Source of the DNA: Candidatus Aegiribacteria sp.
Lineage (GTDB): Bacteria; Fermentibacterota; Fermentibacteria; Fermentibacterales; Fermentibacteraceae
Reading direction: 5' to 3'
NCBI GenBank assembly: GCA_021107345.1
Contig: JAIOSX010000238.1
Span: forward strand, 1 to 14,609
Length of the DNA stretch: 14,609 nucleotides
The translations under genes and the position numbers were made by a program. Below, in pieces: positions 1-6,314 of the stretch (position 1 is the first letter of the stretch; every line of letters starts with the position of its first letter). The notes under the pieces were generated by a model that saw only the letters and a list, made by a program, of their open reading frames with translations, was not told the origin of the DNA and did no database searches.

Positions 1-426
1 ATACTGGCAGGAGGAGTCTCCTATCAGTTTTCACCTGCATTCAAGCTGAGTACTACTTTCAACTATTACTTCTTAGAAGATGCGGCTGAAGATTCGCTCA
101 ATGGCATTGATGTCAATTACGAGAACGGTCTTGATATCGGAATCGGTATAGACTATCAGATTTCCCCCAGAATACTCGGAGGGATCGCGTACCTTCGCAG
201 TGACCTCGGGGGAAGTGAAGATACTTTCAGCGATCTTGAGTACAATCTCGACTGTCACTGCATCGGCGGTGGCATCCGCTATTCCGTCAACGATGATTTT
301 GCCATTACCTTAGCTGGAGGGCACAATTTCTACGACGAGGGACAAGGATCAGATTCCTTTGAGAACTGCACATACAACAAAAGCGTATCGTACTTCGGCC
401 TTGGTGCCGAGGTAAGCTTCAGGTAA
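1..426 (+). CDS. Outer-membrane beta-barrel protein, 3' end (OmpP1/FadL-like)
   Basis: This is the C-terminal 141 codons of a gene that begins before the window. It is open in frame 1 and stops at TAA 424-426. The residues alternate polar and hydrophobic, with repeated beta-hairpin strands such as GVSYQFSPAFKLSTTFNYYF, GIGIDYQISPRILGGIAYL and FAITLAGGHNFYDEG, and it ends GLGAEVSFR. Short turns and Gly/Tyr-rich strands ending near an aromatic residue are typical of outer-membrane barrels. The 'DYQISPRILGGIAYLRS' and 'HNFYDEG' pattern is reminiscent of the last strands of the FadL/OmpP1 hydrophobic-compound transporter family. The barrel assignment is fairly safe. The FadL family is an inference from resemblance, because the N-terminal plug and most strands are outside the window. 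Another porin-type barrel is possible. Confidence 0.7.
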   Translation: MLAGGVSYQFSPAFKLSTTFNYYFLEDAAEDSLNGIDVNYENGLDIGIGIDYQISPRILGGIAYLRSDLGGSEDTFSDLEYNLDCHCIGGGIRYSVNDDFAITLAGGHNFYDEGQGSDSFENCTYNKSVSYFGLGAEVSFR

Positions 427-434
427 TTCATTTT

Positions 435-507
435 GGGGTCGGATCTTGAATTTTGGCATTCGTTAATGCAGTAACAAATTAAATGCCAAAATTCAAGATC
501 CGACCCC
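435..507. repeat. 73-bp palindromic element (REP/MITE-like, RAYT type)
   Basis: Two perfectly complementary 26-bp arms (435-460 and 482-507) flank a 21-nt loop. The loop itself has a small nested stem, gtta 462-465 with taac 472-475. The arm starts GGGGTCGGATCTTGAATTTT and continues GGCATT. It lies 8 bp after the stop codon of the barrel gene, and T runs flank both sides (431-434 and 509-512). As far as I recall, this arm type recurs in many bacterial genomes beside IS200-like/REP-associated tyrosine (Y1) transposases. No transposase is present here, so this would be a non-autonomous copy. The RNA form is a very stable hairpin followed by CTTTT, so it may also end transcription of the barrel gene. 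Confidence 0.8.
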
Positions 508-531
508 CTTTTGCTAGGCCCAGCCCCTTTT

Positions 532-551
532 CTGTTACAATCTGTTACAGA
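532..551 (+). repeat. Tandem 10-bp repeat with a possible extended -10
   Basis: ctgttacaat (532-541) is followed directly by ctgttacaga (542-551), two near-identical 10-bp units, about one helical turn apart. The first copy contains TGTTACAAT (533-541), which fits an extended -10 box (TGnTAnnnT). It could drive the lipoprotein gene at 660. A weak -35, TTGCTA 511-516, lies 19 bp upstream. The repeat is seen directly; the promoter role is inferred and weak. A second -10-like hexamer, TATAAC, is at 586-591. Confidence 0.3.
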
Positions 552-596
552 CTGACAATACTCTGTTCGTAATTGCTCCTCAGAATATAACCGAAA

Positions 597-684
597 GAAA
601 GAAGGCACGATATGAAAAAGCTTTCGGGAATAACGGAGAACACAGAAAGGAGGAGCAAAATGAAAAAGCTTCTTGGAACAATGG
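597..684 (+). repeat. Tandem duplication of a ribosome-binding/start region (period 48 bp)
   Basis: Positions 597-636 and 645-684 are imperfect direct copies with a 48-bp period. Each holds a GAAAG(A/G)AGG purine run followed by ATGAAAAAGCTT, with a less similar tail (TCGGGAATAACGG against CTTGGAACAATGG). Because 48 is a multiple of three, the ATG at 612 is in frame with the ATG at 660. The second copy has the better Shine-Dalgarno (AAAGGAGG) and leads straight into a lipoprotein signal peptide, so it is taken as the real start. Confidence 0.6.
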
Positions 685-1550
685 CAGTGGTGCTGGTACT
701 TGTTCTTGCAGGAGGGTGCATTCAGGAACCGTCGGCTGAACTTACCGATTCGGAGAATATTCAGAACCTTCTCTCCAGTAACAGTTACGTCAGAATGAGT
801 CCCCTTGAAGGTCAGGGGGAAAGCGGCGGAGACGGAAAGGATACCGATTTCCCCGAGCACTGGTGGAGATCGTTGAACACTGAAGGGGTGTTTGAGGTTA
901 TACAGGAGAACGATCCTGCAACCGGAATATGTACACTCACGGTTATAAGGAACCTGGATGCGAGCTTCAATATTGACTTAACCCCTGACGGTACAGTAAA
1001 CACCTCGATCAAGCCTATCAGTGATATCCGTACAAGAAGACTCATCGTTGAAAGAACAGGTGATGATGCAGCGCCCCACGGAGGCTGGGTTCTCACCCAT
1101 ATAACCCCTGCGGAATTTTCCCTGAACTCGGGAATACCACAGGAAGTGTTCATTCAGTCAATGAAGATATATCAGGGAGATGAGCTTACCTGGGAATGTG
1201 ACTCTCCGGATACCTTCTACAGTATAGAGGACGGTCTGCCAGTACTTGAACCCGGAATCCTCGTAAGGCTTGAAGTTGAAGTTTTGCACACAAATCCGCA
1301 GTACACTCCTGCGTACTACGTCTACGCCCATGGCCCATGTCCCGTATGGCCCCGTCACTGGATGAACGACGATGGTCTCTGGGGAGACAGGGTAGCTGAT
1401 GATGGGATATACAGCTACGAATGGTACATCGAGGGGTCATCGGAACACTGGTTCATTGCTGCTGACATAATAGATGCAGATACGATGCTTGATGAAATTG
1501 AAGACGATTACGACTCCGGGGCATGGGGAATCCTTGCGCTCAAATCGTAA
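660..1550 (+). CDS. Secreted lipoprotein of unknown function
   Basis: The protein is 296 aa from the ATG at 660, chosen because AAAGGAGG lies at 646-653 and because MKKLLGTMAVVLVLVLAGGC is a textbook lipoprotein signal peptide. Cys20 would be lipidated. The next residues, Ile-Gln, do not include the Asp that retains lipoproteins in the inner membrane, so it is probably sorted outward. An in-frame ATG at 612 would add 16 residues and spoil the short n-region. Residues 30-60 are a Ser/Gly-rich linker. The rest is beta-rich with many Trp residues. The motif MNDDGLWGDRVADDGIYSYEW (235-255, one residue over two segments: MNDDGLWGD, VADDGIYSYEW) resembles the Ca-binding-like 'DDG..GD..A.DGIYT' turn of bacterial extracellular choice-of-anchor-X type domains. 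No enzymatic motif is seen. It precedes the Spy-like gene by 16 bp, so the two are probably co-transcribed. Confidence 0.8.
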   Translation: MKKLLGTMAVVLVLVLAGGCIQEPSAELTDSENIQNLLSSNSYVRMSPLEGQGESGGDGKDTDFPEHWWRSLNTEGVFEVIQENDPATGICTLTVIRNLDASFNIDLTPDGTVNTSIKPISDIRTRRLIVERTGDDAAPHGGWVLTHITPAEFSLNSGIPQEVFIQSMKIYQGDELTWECDSPDTFYSIEDGLPVLEPGILVRLEVEVLHTNPQYTPAYYVYAHGPCPVWPRHWMNDDGLWGDRVADDGIYSYEWYIEGSSEHWFIAADIIDADTMLDEIEDDYDSGAWGILALKS

Positions 1551-1566
1551 CTGAAAGGAAAATGAA

Positions 1567-2109
1567 ATGTCGGGAAAAGCTAAAATCATTGTAATTGCAG
1601 TTCTGTCAGTGATAATACTGGCCGGTACAGCAGTAGCCCAGGCTCCTGGAGGATGGGGATCTCCGGCTGGAGGACCCCAGGCAGGAGCGCATGAAATGGG
1701 ACCCGGAGGTCCAGGCCAGCACAGTGGATTCGGAATGGAAAATCTTGCACGGTTCAGAATGATGTTTAGACATCTGGATCTTACCGAAGAGCAGGCTAAT
1801 GAAATCGAATCCATCACTGAAATCGCCAGGGAAGATGTGATGGAAATCGTGGAAGAGGCGAGAAGCCAGGCGGATCGAACTCACTTCATGGATGTCTTCA
1901 CATCACCGACGCTTACTGTCAGCGACCTTGAAAATACGATGGGTCAGATGCATGAAGTAATGGAAGTAGTACAGTATGTAATCTTCGAGGCCATAGTTGA
2001 TGTACACGATGTCCTTACAATCGAACAACTTGAAAAGCTTGCCGAAATGGCTGAGGAGCATGCCGGCGGAATGGATCACGGTTCTGGAATGGGACACCCG
2101 GGGAGATAA
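1567..2109 (+). CDS. Spy/CpxP/ZraP-like periplasmic protein (LTxxQ family)
   Basis: The protein is 180 aa with a signal peptide (residues 1-25, cleavage after AVAQA), preceded by AAAGGA at 1554-1559. Two LTxxQ motifs, LTEEQ 72-76 and LTIEQ 150-154, frame a helical core. This is the layout of the CpxP/Spy family of periplasmic chaperones and of the zinc-associated ZraP. Gly/His/Met-rich arms flank the core: HEMGPGGPGQHSGFGM near 42-57 and EEHAGGMDHGSGMGHPG at 163-179. Met/His-rich arms of this kind could bind Cu or Zn, as ZraP does with its own; here that is inference. It probably responds to envelope or metal stress. No sensor-kinase gene lies beside it. A terminator follows 50 bp after the stop. 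Confidence 0.75.
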   Translation: MSGKAKIIVIAVLSVIILAGTAVAQAPGGWGSPAGGPQAGAHEMGPGGPGQHSGFGMENLARFRMMFRHLDLTEEQANEIESITEIAREDVMEIVEEARSQADRTHFMDVFTSPTLTVSDLENTMGQMHEVMEVVQYVIFEAIVDVHDVLTIEQLEKLAEMAEEHAGGMDHGSGMGHPGR

Positions 2110-2159
2110 CAACCTCCTCAGTTATCTGCACCTCCACACATACCATCATACCTACCGAC

Positions 2160-2207
2160 CCTGCTGGGGGAAGGCGCCGCCAACGCCTTCCCCTGCAGGT
2201 TGTTCTT
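2160..2207 (+). terminator. Rho-independent terminator after the lipoprotein/Spy-like pair
   Basis: A strong G+C-rich stem, ggggaaggcg (2167-2176) with cgccttcccc (2184-2193), has a 7-nt loop. It is extended by cctgc (2160-2164) with gcagg (2195-2199) across a small internal mismatch/bulge. A T-rich tail, ttgttctt (2200-2207), follows. It sits 50 bp after the Spy-like stop codon. Confidence 0.8.
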
Positions 2208-2238
2208 CATTTCCAACACTATGTCCGATTATCCGCGT

Positions 2239-2278
2239 ATTACAAATAAAAAACCTCCGTCCCTTATTATTTCGTAAT
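2239..2278. promoter_or_regulatory. Imperfect inverted repeat upstream of the fhs operon (possible operator)
   Basis: attacaaataa (2239-2249) and ttatttcgtaat (2267-2278) are complementary apart from one bulged base, with a 17-nt spacer. The right arm overlaps where the -35 region of the 2289-2297 promoter would lie, which is a common place for an operator. This is seen in sequence only; no known regulator consensus is recognised. Confidence 0.3.
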
Positions 2279-2288
2279 TATGACGGCT

Positions 2289-2297
2289 TGCTAAAAT
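2289..2297 (+). promoter_or_regulatory. Possible extended -10 promoter for the small ORF-fhs-vanW genes
   Basis: TGCTAAAAT matches the extended -10 pattern TGn-TAnAAT (TAAAAT against TATAAT). It lies about 48 bp before the first start codon (2345). There is no good TTGACA at the right distance, which is tolerated for extended -10 promoters. It is downstream of the terminator at 2160-2207, which fits a new transcription unit. Confidence 0.4.
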
Positions 2298-2344
2298 GCT
2301 TCCTTCCAGCAATACTGCATCTTACGGGAGGATGGATAACAATT

Positions 2345-2575
2345 ATGCATATCGATCTTAACTCAGCTCTGCGGGAAGCGTTGGAAAAGTCTGAGCGCCT
2401 TGGTGAATCCATCTGCGTAGTCTCAGGTATGAAAAACAACAAAAAGATATACAGAACCTATCCACTCAAGGGCTTCGGTCTTCCTCCCGGTGGTACGCTG
2501 GAGGAAGTGATTGCACCTGAAGTGGAAAGGGAACAACCCGAGCCACCCGAAAAAATCAGTTCAAACGGATTCTGA
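2345..2575 (+). CDS. Small hypothetical protein upstream of fhs
   Basis: The protein is 76 aa, MHIDLNSALREALEKSERLG...PEKISSNGF. The reading frame stays open far upstream (to 1997), but that part only shadows the Spy-like gene and the terminator. The ATG at 2345 is the first sensible start after the terminator, with GGGAGGA at 2326-2332 about 12 bp away. There is a short amphipathic N-terminal helix (residues 5-18), then a basic stretch SGMKNNKKIYRTYPLKGF, then a Pro/Glu-rich acidic tail. It has no signal peptide, no membrane span, no Cys pair and no motif I recognise. The stop is 15 bp before the GTG of fhs, so it is likely in the same transcript. Function unknown. Confidence 0.6.
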   Translation: MHIDLNSALREALEKSERLGESICVVSGMKNNKKIYRTYPLKGFGLPPGGTLEEVIAPEVEREQPEPPEKISSNGF

Positions 2576-2590
2576 TGATGGAGGAAGATC

Positions 2591-4267
2591 GTGAGCACAT
2601 TCCCGACAGACATTGATATAGCCAGCAGGGCTACTCCGCGCCCCATTACGGAAATAGCTGAAAAACTCAATCTTTCAGCGGAAGATATTGACCTTTACGG
2701 CGAAGACAAGGCAAAAGTACATCTGGATACTCTTGAGAAGAGGAGAAGAGGCTACGGTAAACTGGTGCTTGTCTCCGCGATCACACCTACACCTGCGGGA
2801 GCCGGAAAAACCACAACCACAATTGGCCTTACGCAGGGGCTGGCAAAGCTTGGGAAGTCCGTGAGCTGTGCCGTAAGAGAACCTTCTCTCGGTCCGATAT
2901 TCGGCATGAAAGGCGGGGCTGCAGGCGGTGGATATTCACAGGTAATTCCCATGGAGGATATCAATCTTCACTTCACCGGGGACATACACGCTATCACAGC
3001 CGCAAATAACCTGCTTGCTGCCGCACTGGACAATCACCTTCACTGGGGGAACCCCTCCCGCCTGGACGCGAGAACCGTCAGTTTTAAGCGTGTAGTCGAT
3101 ATGAACGACAGATCCCTGCGAGATATCATCATCGGGCTTGGAGGCAGAACCCAGGGAGTACCACGTGAATCCGGGTTCGACATATCCGCTGCAAGCGAAA
3201 TCATGGCCATACTCTCCCTGGCCGTAGACATGGAAGACCTTAAAAGGCGGATAGATAACATTTTCATAGGTCTTACCTTCGACCGCGAAGGGGTTACAGC
3301 TAAGGAAATGGGAGTTACCGGTGCCATGGCCATGCTGCTTAAGGATGCAATTAAGCCGAACCTGGTTCAGACCCTTGAGGGGAATCCGGCCTTCGTACAT
3401 TGCGGGCCTTTCGCGAATATCGCCCACGGCTGCAATTCCATTCTTGCGACACAAATGGCCGTAGCCTTCTCCGATTGGGCGATAACCGAAGCCGGTTTCG
3501 GTTTCGACCTGGGAGCCGAGAAATTCTTCGATATCAAGTGTCAGGTCGGAAATCTATGTCCAAGCCTCGTAGTTCTTGTAGTAACCTGCCGGGCTCTTAA
3601 AATGCACGGTGGAGTGAAGAAGGCCGACCTTCAAACTCCCGATGAGAAAGCTGTAGAAGCTGGTCTGCCTAATATGGAAAAACATATAGAGAACATAGGT
3701 AAGTTCGGTCTCCCGGCGGTTGTCTGTGTTAATAGATTTTTGCACGATACAGACGCTGAACTCGAACTTGTACTGCAGCGTTGCAGGGAACTGGGTGTTC
3801 CCGCCGCAGTAGGAGACGGGTTTGTAAATGGAGGAAGCGGGATGGAGGAACTGGCTTCCCTTGTGGCTGCGAACGCGCGAGACTGCAGCGGTACTTTTAA
3901 ACCCCTCTACGACTGGAACCAGAGTATGGAAGAAAAAGTAGAAATAATCGCCAGAGAGATCTACGGAGCCGAGCATATTGACTACACCTCCCTGGCCAGG
4001 AAAGATCTGCGGATGATAAAGAAACTTGGTTACGAGAAGCTCCCGGTCTGCATTGCAAAGACGCAGAAATCCCTTTCGGATAATCCGAAGCTTCTTGGAA
4101 GACCCAAAGACTTCGTTGTAACTGTCAGAGAAATAGAAATATCCTCAGGAGCAGGATACCTTGTTCCAATAACGGGATCCATCATGAGAATGCCCGGACT
4201 GCCTTCGATTCCTGCCGCAACGAAGATGAACGTTGATGATGAGGGAAAAGTAACCGGACTCTTTTAA
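2591..4267 (+). CDS. fhs: Formate--tetrahydrofolate ligase
   Basis: It converts formate, ATP and tetrahydrofolate to 10-formyl-THF in the cytoplasm. This is the entry of formate into folate one-carbon metabolism and a step of the methyl branch of the Wood-Ljungdahl pathway. The protein is 558 aa, the normal full length of bacterial enzymes (about 550-560). The family-typical P-loop TPTPAGAGKTTTT is at 65-77, followed by REPSLGP 96-102, FGMKGGAAGGGYSQV 104-118 and PMEDINLHFTGD 120-131. All are hallmark blocks, and the C-terminal PGLPSIPAA is near the end. The start is GTG at 2591 with GGAGGA at 2580-2585. No other Wood-Ljungdahl gene is in the window, so a general formate/purine/serine role is equally possible. 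A VanW-family gene follows 21 bp after the stop. Confidence 0.97.
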   Translation: MSTFPTDIDIASRATPRPITEIAEKLNLSAEDIDLYGEDKAKVHLDTLEKRRRGYGKLVLVSAITPTPAGAGKTTTTIGLTQGLAKLGKSVSCAVREPSLGPIFGMKGGAAGGGYSQVIPMEDINLHFTGDIHAITAANNLLAAALDNHLHWGNPSRLDARTVSFKRVVDMNDRSLRDIIIGLGGRTQGVPRESGFDISAASEIMAILSLAVDMEDLKRRIDNIFIGLTFDREGVTAKEMGVTGAMAMLLKDAIKPNLVQTLEGNPAFVHCGPFANIAHGCNSILATQMAVAFSDWAITEAGFGFDLGAEKFFDIKCQVGNLCPSLVVLVVTCRALKMHGGVKKADLQTPDEKAVEAGLPNMEKHIENIGKFGLPAVVCVNRFLHDTDAELELVLQRCRELGVPAAVGDGFVNGGSGMEELASLVAANARDCSGTFKPLYDWNQSMEEKVEIIAREIYGAEHIDYTSLARKDLRMIKKLGYEKLPVCIAKTQKSLSDNPKLLGRPKDFVVTVREIEISSGAGYLVPITGSIMRMPGLPSIPAATKMNVDDEGKVTGLF

Positions 4268-4288
4268 CCGGGGAGGTCAGAATAGTAT

Positions 4289-5122
4289 ATGAGCAGAAGC
4301 AGGTCTCTCTCCTCTGTCAGTCCTGTGATTTACAGCACATCGGTATTCCTGCGCAGGCAGCACCGAAGGCTCAGGTGGTATCTGGGTCGGGAAAAGTACG
4401 CCATGACCAAATCTGAGGATCATTTTCCCGAAACGGTTGTTTCGCACAGTTCGATACTGATGAGAAAGCTGGCGGGAACTGACCAGGCTCTTCAGAGGAA
4501 TAAAATAACGAGCCTGAAAACGGCGGCTTCCCTCATTAACAGTGTAGTTATAAATCCCGGAGAAGTATTCTCCTTCTGGAGGCTTGTTGGAAAACCTGTT
4601 GAAAGAAGGGGGTTCCTTCCGGGTCTGCAGCTTTCCTTTGGAAAGCTGGTCTCCATGGTGGGGGGAGGTCTTTGCCAGTTTTCAAACCTTCTGCACTGGA
4701 TGATATTACATACCCCGATGGAAATTACGGAGCGCCACAGACATTCCTTCGACTCGTTTCCGGACTACAGGAGAACAGTCCCATTCGGTACCGGAGCCAC
4801 TCTATTTTACAACTACCTGGATTTCATGTTCAGGAACAGTACTCCCTGGCGGTTCCAGCTGAAAACATGGGTGGACGAAAGCAGCCTGCAGGGGGAGATC
4901 AGGAGTGAAGTTGTTCCCCCCGGTAAATTTGTAGTGGAAGAGAGAGATCATCGTTTCATACGGGTAAACGGAACGGTCTACAGAGAAAACGAACTCTGGC
5001 GAATTGAAACCGATTCGGCATCTTCAGAGATAGTGACTGAGGAATTACTTATGAAAAATCATGCGGAAGTCCTGTACGATGTGTCGGAAATACCCGGTAT
5101 TGAAGTCATCGAGTTCTCGTGA
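4289..5122 (+). CDS. VanW family protein
   Basis: The protein is 277 aa. The central VanW domain is clear: INPGEVFSFWRLVGKPVERRGF (88-109, quoted as INPGEVFSFW...ERRGF), GGGLCQFSNLLH 125-136, ERHRHSFD 148-155 and PFGTGATLFYNYLD 165-178. No signal peptide is evident; the N-terminus is Ser/Arg-rich and basic. VanW was named from an accessory gene in VanB-type vancomycin-resistance clusters. Its biochemical function is not established, and chromosomal homologues like this one occur widely in bacteria with no resistance operon. No vanH, vanA/B, vanX or vanRS is nearby, so resistance should not be inferred. GGGGAGG is at 4270-4276. The 21-bp gap suggests co-transcription with fhs. Confidence 0.9.
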   Translation: MSRSRSLSSVSPVIYSTSVFLRRQHRRLRWYLGREKYAMTKSEDHFPETVVSHSSILMRKLAGTDQALQRNKITSLKTAASLINSVVINPGEVFSFWRLVGKPVERRGFLPGLQLSFGKLVSMVGGGLCQFSNLLHWMILHTPMEITERHRHSFDSFPDYRRTVPFGTGATLFYNYLDFMFRNSTPWRFQLKTWVDESSLQGEIRSEVVPPGKFVVEERDHRFIRVNGTVYRENELWRIETDSASSEIVTEELLMKNHAEVLYDVSEIPGIEVIEFS

Positions 5123-5147
5123 GCTGTCAGTTCAGCAGAGCCAGCTC
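5121..5147. repeat. Inverted repeat at the convergent vanW/gmd 3' junction
   Basis: gagctg (5121-5126) and cagctc (5142-5147) are complementary with a 15-nt loop, extendable only by wobble pairs. It spans both stop codons, which are only 4 bp apart. A bidirectional terminator role is conceivable but weak, since there is no T tract on either side. Confidence 0.25.
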
Positions 5148-6107
5148 GTAATCAACCATTTCGTCAATCAATTCCTCGAATGTGATCTCGGGCTTCCAGC
5201 CGAGATTTTTTTCTGCTTTTGACGCATCTCCCATAAGTACGTCGACTTCTGTGGGCCTGAAGTATCTTTCGTCCACGGTGACATAGTCTTTCCAGTTCAG
5301 TTCCAACCTGCCGAATGCTCTGTCAAGAAGGTCCCTTATTGAATGTGTTTTGCCGGTCGCTATTACGTAATCGTCACCCTCCGGCTGCTGCAGCATAAGG
5401 TACATCGCTCTGACGAAATCCTTTGCATGGCCCCAGTCCCGTTTCGCGTCGAGGTTTCCAAGAGCAAGGCTATTCTGAAGGCCCATCTTTATCCTTGCGG
5501 CCGCCAGAGCAACTTTTCTGGTCACGAAGTTCCTGCCTCTTCTTGGCGATTCATGGTTGAACAGAATACCGCTGGACGCGTGAAGCCCGTATCCTTTTCT
5601 GTAGTTAACCACCATCCAGTGTGAATAGAGTTTTGCGGAGGCGTAGGGACTTCTGGGGTGGAAGGGAGTTCCCTCGCTCTGGGGAGGGGGAGAGGAACCG
5701 AACATTTCGCTGGTGGAAGCCTGATAGAATTTGCACTCTCCAACCAGCCCGACTTCCCTTATCGCGTCCAGAATCCGTGCTACGCCAAGGGCATCAACGT
5801 CGGCCGTGTATTCCGGCATATCAAAAGAGATCCTTACATGACTCTGAGCTGCGAGATTGTAGATCTCGTCCGGCCCCACTCTCTCAAGAATCCGGTTAAG
5901 AGCGCTTGAATCGGTCATGTCTCCGTAATGAAGGAAAAGGGATGAGTGGTACACATCCGGTTCCTGAATAAGATGTTCTATCCTTTCCCTGTTAAAACTG
6001 CTTGAACGTCTTACTATACCATGAACCTCGTACCCTTTCTCAATTAGAAGCTCCGCAAGATACGAACCGTCTTGACCTGTGATTCCCGTGATGAGTGCTT
6101 TTTTCAT
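5127..6107 (-). CDS. gmd: GDP-mannose 4,6-dehydratase
   Basis: It converts GDP-D-mannose to GDP-4-dehydro-6-deoxy-D-mannose, the branch point to GDP-fucose, GDP-rhamnose and GDP-perosamine for surface glycans. It is a short-chain dehydrogenase (extended SDR). The ATG at 6107 gives 326 aa, starting [19 protein letters not shown] as the family does, with AAGGA at 6117-6121 spaced 9 nt. A TTG at 6116 would add three residues. Visible motifs are the Rossmann loop GITGQDG 8-14, NLAAQSHV 84-91, catalytic Thr132 and Glu134 in STSEMFG, YASAK with Tyr155 and Lys159, NHESPRRG 184-191, and [17 protein letters not shown] 216-232. It is slightly short next to the common 340-370 aa but complete at both ends. 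No GDP-fucose synthase or reductase is adjacent. Confidence 0.95.
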   Translation of the reverse strand: MKKALITGITGQDGSYLAELLIEKGYEVHGIVRRSSSFNRERIEHLIQEPDVYHSSLFLHYGDMTDSSALNRILERVGPDEIYNLAAQSHVRISFDMPEYTADVDALGVARILDAIREVGLVGECKFYQASTSEMFGSSPPPQSEGTPFHPRSPYASAKLYSHWMVVNYRKGYGLHASSGILFNHESPRRGRNFVTRKVALAAARIKMGLQNSLALGNLDAKRDWGHAKDFVRAMYLMLQQPEGDDYVIATGKTHSIRDLLDRAFGRLELNWKDYVTVDERYFRPTEVDVLMGDASKAEKNLGWKPEITFEELIDEMVDYELALLN

Positions 6108-6170
6108 GTCTCCCAATCCTTGCGAATGTTCAGTAGAAAAACCTGCTTTGCATTGTGTACTGCAAAACTC

Positions 6171-6179
6171 ACTATAACA
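6171..6179 (-). promoter_or_regulatory. Extended -10 promoter for gmd
   Basis: Reading the minus strand from 6179 down to 6171 gives TGTTATAGT, an extended -10 (TGn-TATAGT, five of six to TATAAT). It lies about 64 bp upstream of the gmd ATG. The -35 region is poor, as is common with extended -10 promoters. Confidence 0.45.
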
Positions 6180-6245
6180 ATACTACTACAGAGAAGCGTT
6201 GAAAACCGTTGTAGCTTGCATTCGTGCAGGAACTCCCGTAGAGTA

Positions 6246-6284
6246 ATGGCAGAGGAGGATCTCGTCGCAGAAGTCTCCTCCTGA
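6246..6284 (+). promoter_or_regulatory. Leader hairpin and 12-codon mini-ORF before the 6315 gene
   Basis: AGGAGGA (6253-6259) pairs perfectly with TCCTCCT (6276-6282) around a 16-nt loop. The right arm has anti-Shine-Dalgarno-like sequence and could instead pair with AGGAG at 6303-6307, the ribosome-binding site of the downstream gene. The same stretch is a tiny ORF (ATG 6246, stop TGA 6282-6284; MAEEDLVAEVSS). A translational switch or leader peptide is possible. This is inference from complementarity only. A weak promoter, TTGCAT 6216-6221, 17 bp, TAGAGT 6239-6244, would start transcription just ahead. Confidence 0.3.
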
Positions 6285-6314
6285 GGTGCCTTAAGAAACA
6301 GAAGGAGAAATTCC

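Noticed and set aside
330..860. 176-aa minus-strand ORF
   Set aside because: It runs through the palindrome and antisense to the barrel end and the lipoprotein start; composition is Cys/Phe/His/Arg-rich and unlike a protein family, with no ribosome-binding site.
1997..2344. Upstream part of the long open frame ending at 2575
   Set aside because: It overlaps the Spy-like gene out of frame and reads through a terminator hairpin; only the part from ATG 2345 is plausible.
2936..3454. 172-aa minus-strand ORF inside fhs
   Set aside because: Antisense shadow of a highly conserved gene.
2591..4267. Wood-Ljungdahl gene cluster
   Set aside because: Only fhs is present; none of folD, metF, acs or CO dehydrogenase genes is seen, so the pathway cannot be claimed.
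4289..5122. Vancomycin-resistance determinant
   Set aside because: VanW homology alone does not give resistance; no vanH/A/B/X/R/S genes are present.
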